Part shown: one piece after another, positions 47,839 through 64,000 of the stretch | Layout: each line of letters opens with the position of its first letter | How positions within the stretch are numbered: the stretch's first letter is position 1 | Origin: Atriophallophorus winterbourni | Taxonomy: Eukaryota; Platyhelminthes; Trematoda; Plagiorchiida; Microphallidae | Assembly: GCA_013407085.1 (NCBI GenBank) | Contig: JACCGJ010020632.1 | Coordinates: 44,787 to 108,786 of the forward strand | Direction of reading: 5' to 3' | DNA length: 64,000 nt | Notes under the pieces: model-generated | What the model was told of the DNA's origin: nothing | The model's database searches: none | The model's input: the letters and a program-made list of their open reading frames with translations, nothing else | Program-made: the position numbers and the translations under genes

Positions 47839-47946
47839 GCACGGATGTGCAATCGTGCAGCATTTCTGTGCTGTGCGCTAACATCGTGCTAAATTGATTG
47901 GCCAACGGTAGTGAGCTGCATGCGAGTACACGCTGGAGTGAGCAGA
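47839..47946 (+). repeat. SINE 5' half
   Basis: GCACGGATGTGCAATCGTGC to ACACGCTGGAGT, then an abrupt switch to unrelated sequence; the 3' half is missing at the border of the next element. Confidence 0.8.
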
Positions 47947-49170
47947 GATCCGTGGTTTCAGAAAGTGATCTGTAAATTCGCGAACAGAAAATGTTCCAAC
48001 ATGTTCAGCGCGGTGTTTTCTAAGGCTGGGATTACTTTTTACTTTTACTTTTGTGCGACTAACTCCTCCTGGAGGATGAGCGGCTTCAATGAAGATTCTT
48101 GGGAATTTAGGTACAAAGTGGCGTCCCCAGCACCACTCGGCGTTTGTTCGAGTCAGCTTCTCTAGCCTTTGCACGACCAAGTGCGACCTGCAAGGCAGCA
48201 GGGATTTGCCAGAAAGAGGTGGTGCACCAACTAACCGTCTGCCAAACTCTGTTTCAGATTTTTCCTCAGGGTTTTCTCCCGAATCCTTTCTCGTCATCGG
48301 ATATCCCGCAAGGCAGTGGAGGTTTAAAATCAGGGTTTTCCTTCCCTTAGATGCAATGCCCTCCCAGGCTAACGAGCTCCATCTGCCCGAAGCAAACTGG
48401 TTTTCAAGCGCCATTCACTCGCCCTCGTCCCTTCTCCTGTTTGTAGAAGCAATTTCGCCGGGCTCAGGGAGCCAAGCGTGCAGGCCAGAAGCTGGACGTT
48501 TTTTGTCAGAGGCTATTTGAGACGCGTGCCATAAGGTAGTATTTTATAAACAATGGGACATTACCCCCCTGCCACCCCCCGCTATGACAACCTTTGGAAC
48601 ATTCGGTCGTACCATCGCATTACCCGGTGACTATGTCTCCCCAGCTAGGCATTCACCATTTGTCTATGGAGATTACGTGGCGCGCTTGCGACATTATATG
48701 AGTCGTTTCCACTCACCACGCCCCACAAATTCAGGCCAAATAGTCTAACGTGCCGATTGACAGACGGAGATTTGTTATTAGTGGATTGGGAAGGGGAAGG
48801 ATCAAAAACAGTTTGAAGAGTAGGACCAGCAGAATCTTGTTTTCGCTTACCCGCCCTGCTGTATACCGCAGGTAAGGCGACCCTGTTTATCGTGCGCGAC
48901 GGCTGATGCACTATGGAGTTGGGTTTTGTTTTTATAATCATGGTTGTATATGGCTGGGATACTGCCAGGTCGCCCATGCCTAGACAGGCGACAATCAGGG
49001 ATCTCTACCAAAGCCTTTGGTTAAAACGCCGGACCCAAAAGGCAGCAGGTTGAGAACGTATTCGTCTGACCTCTATCCATTTACCTTCCTGGTATGAGTG
49101 GTTCTGAAGGTGCTCGGTGAGCACCACCTAGCATAGCTCAACGGGTCGTCTCAGCGTGATGGTCGCGATT
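47947..49170 (-). mobile_element. RTE-related element with RTE 5' UTR and a 178-codon frame
   Basis: 48945-49170 matches the 5' UTR of RTE-like LINE 2 (63831-63960; shared blocks GTCTGACCTCTATCCAT and TTCCTGGTATGAGT). Downstream on the minus strand are open frames 48977-48645 (110 codons) and 48414-47878 (178 codons) with no RT or endonuclease motif. It may be a divergent RTE leader region or a non-autonomous derivative. Confidence 0.55.
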
Positions 49171-49434
49171 AGTTCAATGTTATTTTATTCATCGTCTGTA
49201 TGTATCTCCATAAACTTACCATGTGTCATGTCTGTACTTGTATCTGTGAAATCATTAGCATGCATGTAGGCAAAGTGCTGTACAGCAATCGACTTGTGGG
49301 CAAGATATGATCTGTTAGTATATGCGATATTCTTGGAACACCATCGCTGGCAAATAGAAAAATTTGCATGTCTTAGTTTTAGGCAATGGATTTTTATCTC
49401 TACCTATCCCGAAATCAGAAAAATCAAGTATCTA

Positions 49435-49535
49435 TAAAATCAAAAGCCTGATCTAGGCAAAGTGCCGCATCGCTATTGACTGTACGTCACCTACGATACT
49501 GTCAGTTTGCCAAAGTCTAGACAGATATGAAAACG
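49435..49535 (-). repeat. SINE 3' half fragment
   Basis: AAAAGCCTGATCTAGGC through GTCTAGACAGATATG. Confidence 0.72.
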
Positions 49536-49648
49536 ATAATAGAAATAAAGTACGCGCAATGGGTCAAAGCTGCATCTTATAACACCTCCCAGGTTTCCGT
49601 TCTTGATTCATTCTTATTCCAAGTTTTTAATGAAAAACTTACCCGATT

Positions 49649-49876
49649 GCACGGATGTGCAATCGTGCAGCCTGTCTGTGCTGTGCGGCTAACATTGTGC
49701 TAAATTGATTGGCCACCGGTAGTGTGCTGCATGCTGAAACACGCTGGAGTCTCACTACCATTTCTATTTCCTTTTTCATATATGTATAGGCCCGGGCAGC
49801 CTGACAGTATCTTAGCCCACGTGCAGTCTCTGACTGTGTGGCACTTTGCCTGGATCAGGCTTGTGCTTTCATACAT
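49649..49876 (+). repeat. SINE, full length, with short target duplication
   Basis: GCACGGATGTGCAATCGTGC to TTTCATACA. TACCCGA occurs at 49640-49646 and 49876-49882. The 3' stem-loop GCCTGGATCAGGC is at 49848-49860. Confidence 0.9.
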
Positions 49877-50334
49877 ACCCGAGTGGCTGAAAATGATAGC
49901 CGTTTACGCATGATCCATGACGTATAAATCTAGATTTCAAAGTGCCGGAGCTAAAACACCAATAATTTTACATGTTTTATTTTTGCGGTTTGATACAGTT
50001 GCTACAGATCATTGTGGCAAATTTTGTCTGCTTCCGTTTCTATGGAAGAAATCCTAATGCTACGTACAGTTTAGAATAATACTAAGTAAAGCTAAACAGC
50101 GTGAGTTACTAAACTAGTAAACATTTGTGCATTCGGTATACGTGGTTCGGTAGTTTTAGGCATTGAGGGAAGGCTGAACATGCCCTTTCTAAAATTTACC
50201 GAAATCACGTCGAGAAGGGATCTTGCATCGCGGTATCAATGAGTTATCTATTACTAATTGGTATGTTTTAAAACCCCAGTTTATTTAATCTATCTATCTA
50301 TCACTATGTGTATAACCATTTTGTTTTTTTCCAG

Positions 50335-59380
<9,046 letters not shown>

Positions 59381-60096
59381 GTGAGTGTGTCGCTTCTTAG
59401 TATTAGTAGTTTCCTCGTTCGTGCTAATTGAGTAGCAGTCACAGATCCCATGCGAATGTTGATATTGAACCCCTTCGAGTATTCGCCGTTTTTACCATCA
59501 GTCGATTAGAATCCAGTCCACTATGATGCTGGACAGGTTAGGCTGTGCAAAATTCATTGACCACTGATACTGAGCTCCATGCGGAAATACTCTGGAGTCT
59601 CACTATCTATCCTCTGATTCCATACATCCTCCATCAGAAGCTTAGCGAGTTCATTTTCAATACGATTTAGTCTATCTCGCAGTCTTTGATGATGATGATG
59701 ATCTCGCAGTGCCCCATATGTTGGTATTTATATATTCCTAAATCCTAGTGGAGGTTAGCCGACACACCTTAAAGTTCAGTGTACGGATAATCCAGAATAT
59801 CCGGGTATAATACTCATCCACAACACTTGCTTGGATACATCCTTCATTCAAGATGTGGACGCCTCAGCGCAGTGTCTGTGTTGAGTTTCTCACAAATCAT
59901 TTAACCTTATTGGTTCCACCTTTCCATGGATGTGCATTCGTATTGTAATTCTGTACTGTTCAGCTAACATCGCGTTAAATTCATTTACCACGCTGGAGTC
60001 TCACCACTATTTTGGGTGTAATTTTTCAAATTTGTCTATGACTGTATGGCACTTTGCCTCGCTCTGGATTGCGATTTCATACATACATACATACAT
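59381..60096 (+). repeat. SLK intron 7 start with SINE fragments
   Basis: A SINE middle fragment lies at about 59545-59615; a degenerate SINE at 59925-60096 ends in a CATACATACATACATACAT tail that directly abuts the LINE 2 tail. The rest is unrecognised. Confidence 0.65.
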
Positions 60097-60299
60097 CATC
60101 ATGAAGCACAAGTCTGAAGCCAGACAAAGTGCCAAGTAATATGAAGCAGGAAAAGCAGATAAGCAAGCGCGTGGAAAAGGGAAAGCAGGCAAGCGGAATA
60201 CGCAAAAGCAAATGCACAAAAAAGCAGCTTGTTTTTGTAGTTTCACTGCATGCGATTTTTTGTTTTTTTTGTTTTGTTCTTGTTTTTTTTGTTTTTTTT

Positions 60300-60655
60300 A
60301 TGTAAAATAATACCGAATAAAAAATTATGACACACATTAAAATACACGGGCGCCACTGACTTCGGTTTGTAGCCATATCGCATAAGGTTTCCAGCCAACT
60401 ATTAGGTAGAGCTTTTGGACCCCACCCAGGCAAACGAATACGCCCAACTGAGCCTAGCGCTACGGTGAGTTTCTTCATCCCAACGCGCCACGTCATGGAC
60501 TGGCCACCCGATCTTTTCTCCCAGCTTCTGTCAGGCTCTGCGAATAAGGCGCAGTACGGTAAACGGTGAGTAGGCATTCTTAATACATGTCCCAACCATC
60601 GCAAGCGAGCAAGCATCAGCATTTCTCTCAGTCCGTGGCCACCTGGTCCTAACAC
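60300..60655 (-). pseudogene. RTE-like RT C-terminus and 3' UTR (LINE 2)
   Basis: RLRWLGHVLRMPTHRLPYCA, GGQSMTWRVGMKKLT and RIRLPGWGPKA correspond to the last 120 residues of the LINE 1 protein, in a frame shifted by one base against the main RT frame. A/T-rich 3' UTR follows. Confidence 0.87.
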
Positions 60656-60669
60656 CCGCTTGCAGACAT

Positions 60670-62555
60670 CTATATTTGTAACACGATGCTGCCACGAATG
60701 CGAGCAATTCTACGCAGGCAACGGGTATCAAAAACAGAAAGCCGACGGACATCTTCCGCTCGGATAGACCAGGTTTCGCAGCCATAAAGGAGTGTAGCAC
60801 GCACCACTGCGTTGTACCCTCGGCCTTTAGTATGGAGTGAAACATCGCGTCGACGCCACAGGTGGCGAAGGTTAGCAAACGCTGCACCCGCTTTGCGAAC
60901 ACGATGTGAGATCTCGTCATCGACACAACCTCCAGCGGAGATACAACTGCCAAGGTAAACAAAGCTGTCGACCAATTCAAGATTGACATCGCACACAGTT
61001 AGGTTTGGCAGAGAGCCGCTCCAATCCTGGGTAAGTGTTTTACACTTGTTAGGCGCAAAGCACATGCCATACCTTGAAGCTTCAAGTGCCAGGCGGTCCA
61101 GAGCTTGTTGCATTATATGAGGGTCATCTCCCAGAAGTGCGATGTCATCGGCATACTCTAGATCGGTCGCTCGCTCACCCGGCAGAAGTTCAACACCTGT
61201 GCCCACCAGTCCAGCTAAAGCTTTTATCAGGACATCGTCGATCGCGAAGTTAAAAAGGAACGGCGAGATAGGGCAGCCCTGCCGCACCCCGCTGGAGATA
61301 TTGAACGAGGACGACAATTGTTCGTACGCTCGAACCCTGCCCGAAGTTTGGCAATATAATGCTTTCAAGATCCAAACATACTTCTCGGGCACTCCATGTC
61401 TCAGTAGACAGTTCCAAAGACTTTCACGATCGATTGAATCGAATGCCGCTCGGATGTCAAGGAATACCACGATAGTTGGTGTACGAAAAGTGTGGCGTTG
61501 CTCCAGTAACTGACGGAGTGTGAAAATTTGATCTATGCACCCTCGGCCGGCACGAAACCCAGTTTGCTCCTCACGGATTTGCTCTTCCCGTTTGATACTC
61601 AATCGGTGAAGCAGAATGGACGCCAGTATTTTAGGAGCTACTGAAGTGAGACTGATACCCCGATGATTTTCACAGGAATCGCGTCGTCCCTTTTTGAAAA
61701 TAGGAGCAATTACTAATTCTCTCCAAATGATCGGAACGCGTTCCTCAGCCCATATGTTGGCGAACAGCGCATGAAGTTCGCGAACTAAAGCGAAACCGCC
61801 ATCTTTGAACAATGACGGAAGCAAAGCATCATCACCTGATGCCCGATGGCGCTTAAGGCTCCGGACTACACTGTAAATCTCTGATTTAGTCGGAGCCTCG
61901 AGAGAAATCGACCATGGGGTACAGTGTTCTGTATTCTCGAAATCAGTGGGTGCAGAAGGCCAGTTAAACTGTGCTTCAAAATGTTCTGCCCATCGCTCTA
62001 TGCGTCTGTGCATGTTAAAAACTGGCAAACCATCTGCTTCACGTATCAACTCACTGATGCCTGGTCGCCCGCTTCCAGTTGTTCTGATGAGTTGGAACAA
62101 TTGTCTGAAATTGCCTACAGCTGCCGCAGATTCCATTTCCGTAGCCTTAGAACTCCACCAACTTTCCCTGTCGGTTCTCAAACTGGCAACCAGTTTACGT
62201 TTAATAAGCCTTCGTGACGCATCTTGTATGCTATCAGCAGAAAGCAACCGACGTTGGTCCATTAATTGGAGAGAATTCGCAGAAACCCAGTGCTGAGCTA
62301 CACGGGAAGTCAACCCACAACTATCCAACGCGGCTGTTTCAAAGGAGGTTTGAATCCCACTCCATTGGTCATCGATACTATTTTGGGGAACTGTAGACAG
62401 ATGCAGACTCAAATTGGCCTGAAACCCTCGGAGAACCGGGAGATCGTTAAGCCTAGCAACATTCAACTGCCTTGCAACATTTCTACGTTTCCCACCAAAA
62501 CGCATCGAGAGCTTAACACAGACTAACGCATGATCGGACTCTAGACAGGTGCCCC
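60670..62555 (-). pseudogene. RTE-like endonuclease end and reverse transcriptase (LINE 2)
   Basis: An open frame over 620 codons: SDHALVCVKL (endonuclease end), a linker with DRESWWSSKATEME, ENHRGISLTSVAPKILASIL, EEQTGFRAGRGCIDQIFTLR, FLDIRAAFDSIDR (motif A), SSGVRQGCPISPFLFNFAID (motif B), LEYADDIALL (motif C) and AVVRATLLYGCETWS. The catalytic residues are intact, but the frame is cut upstream by the nested insertion and downstream by a frameshift after RCLRRIAR. Confidence 0.9.
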
Positions 62556-62711
62556 CCCTACTTCGGTGTAGGCAACCGGGTAGTATCATGCCTACGTTCA
62601 ACGATGCCGATGGCAACGCTTTGTACCCCCCTTCTCGCTTTGTACATCACATTGTTTATGTTGAACGGTACTATATCTGTGTCAGATTGTGCAAATATAA
62701 TAATATAATAA
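62556..62711 (+). mobile_element. Nested 156-nt RTE-derived element with 14-bp target duplication
   Basis: TAGACAGGTGCCCC occurs at 62542-62555 and 62712-62725. The insert ends in TATAATAATATAATAA and matches the minus strand of 46929-47085, so it is a 5'-truncated copy of that element, inserted antisense to its host LINE. Confidence 0.93.
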
Positions 62712-62814
62712 TAGACAGGTGCCCCAGTAGGGACGGCAATCTTGCACACTCCCTCGCCAGGAGTAGCTGATAACAATATGGTCAATTTGCGTGAACAAGG
62801 CCGCCGATGGAGAT

Positions 62815-63830
62815 CACCAAGTGGAGCAGTGGCGCTTAGAATGGCGGAAGTTAGTGCTGGCAAGGTACAGTCTGTGCTCTGAGCACAGGTTAAGCAATCT
62901 TTCGCCGTTGTCATTACGATGACAATCGAGACCAAACCGTCCACCCACGAAATGCTCGTTTAAAGATAGACGGCCTACACGTGCATTCATGTCTCCAGCT
63001 AGGACAACGATGTCACTCCTCGATGCAAGTCTAATGAGTTCTTGTAATCTTCCATAAAACTCATCCTTGTCACGTTCAGAGCTACAATTAGTCGGTGCAT
63101 AGGCAGCAACCACAAAAAGGTCGCGGGATTGGTTGCGAAATCGGGCTTTTTTGCACGAACCCTGTAGTCTTACTGCACAAAGGCGACTGTCGACTGGGAT
63201 CCAGTCTAACAGTGCGACCTCAGCTCGCTCACTCAAGACGATTCCGACACCAGCTTGACCAGATACCATGGCATCGTCATCAGTGGACAAGCGTAGATAG
63301 TGTGACTTACGTAAGTTAGAAGGGTTAGACAATCGTGTAACTGAGCTAGAGTTATGCATGCGTGTTTCCGACAAACAGCACACATCGACGTCGAGGCTAT
63401 CAAGCGTGCGAGACAAGGCTGCCTGCTGTCCGATGCTAGCTAAAGTCCGTACATTAAACGCAGCTAATTTGAATGGTACGCGTGGGCGGAAGAACGCTCT
63501 GGAGGCATTCGAAGCAGGCAAAATATTCGAAGTAGCTGAATTTGGAAACCTCGATGGACAAGCTGCACTTCTGTCAGGGCTAACCAAAGAACCACAAAAC
63601 GGAAAACAGTTATTAAAAAAGTTTGCATGCAGTGTGAGATCATGTAAAGCATTTTGAGCAGAGAGCAAAGAGCTTGAGAGCAGAGAGCGTGAAAGCACGG
63701 GATCTGTCATTTTTACCTTTATTTTCATAATTGCTTGTGGGCGTGATACTACCCGGTTGCCCAGGCCGAAGTAGGGGGTTAGCTTGGGGGGCCCCACCCG
63801 GAGCCTTTGGCTAAAAAGCCTGAACCACAA
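62815..63830 (-). pseudogene. RTE-like AP endonuclease N-terminal part (LINE 2)
   Basis: 338 codons: leader with RVGPPKLTPYFGLGNRVVS, then FKLAAFNVRTLASIGQQAAL, VCCLSETRMH (catalytic Glu region), GVGIVLSER, FVVAAYAPTN, IVVLAGDMNARVG and LASTNFRHSKR. A TGA replaces an Arg codon right after CSTW, before TQIDHIVISYSW. It would be one polyprotein with the RT if intact. Confidence 0.9.
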
Positions 63831-64000
63831 GGCAGTGGCTTGAGACTGAGTTTGTCTGACCTCTATCCATCGACCTTCCTGGTATGAGTAGCTCTGCTGG
63901 CACCAAAAGGCACCACCCAGTATAGCTCAATGGGTCATGAAGGTAAACAAACCATCGCACCACGTTAAGGTCCAGCCTCAGCGCGACGTCCAGTCTCAGC
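63831..64000 (-). mobile_element. RTE-like LINE 2 5' UTR (partial)
   Basis: Shares GTCTGACCTCTATCCAT and CCTTCCTGGTATGAGT with 49060-49110. It continues beyond the window. Confidence 0.75.

Larger units (their letters stand above)
60097..64000 (-). mobile_element. RTE-like LINE 2, full-length-like body, inactivated
   Basis: From a 5' UTR beyond the window edge through endonuclease and RT to a 3' UTR ending TTGGCACTTTGTCTGGC, loop, CAGACTTGTGCTTC and (ATG)n. It is related to LINE 1 but clearly a separate subfamily. Damage: an in-frame TGA (62812-62814), a nested 156-nt element with 14-bp duplication, and a one-base frameshift near 60690. The 3' tail sits in a SINE tail. Confidence 0.92.

Overview
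The window looks like nuclear DNA of a parasitic flatworm, most likely a digenean trematode. Three things point there: two conserved cellular genes whose early introns are only 30-33 nt while later ones run to several kb; a dense load of RTE-like and CR1-like LINEs, Penelope-like fragments and a short SINE family; and hammerhead-ribozyme repeats of the kind known from flatworm retroelements. The species cannot be fixed from this sequence.

Layout. 281-23790 (minus) is an AGAP/centaurin-gamma gene: 16 exons join in one continuous frame of about 936 residues with GTPase-like, split PH, ArfGAP and ankyrin domains; the 3' end lies outside the window. Its introns hold SINEs, LINE fragments and a nearly intact RTE-like LINE (18600-21645). 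23800-50300 is intergenic and made mainly of decayed CR1-like LINEs in both orientations, a Penelope-like remnant between inverted repeats (38341-39287), RTE-derived short elements (46925-49170) and, at 25611-26554, a four-unit inverted array in which every unit carries a well-formed type I hammerhead ribozyme motif. 50335-59380 (plus) is the 5' part of an SLK/STK10-type Ste20 kinase gene: seven exons encode the complete kinase domain and the gene runs off the right edge. From 60097 to the end is a second RTE-like LINE (minus), broken by a frameshift, a stop codon and a small nested retroelement.

How the parts relate. The cellular genes are probably ordinary signalling genes, an Arf GTPase-activating protein and a germinal-centre-type kinase. 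The repeats tell a connected story: the SINE shares its 3' terminal stem-loop with the RTE LINE, including a compensating base-pair change, so the LINE enzyme probably mobilises it. Severely 5'-truncated LINE and LINE-derived insertions with 12-14 bp target duplications show the same machinery at work. The hammerhead array resembles metazoan retrozymes, non-autonomous circular-RNA-like elements thought to depend on Penelope-like elements, and a Penelope-like relic is present nearby.
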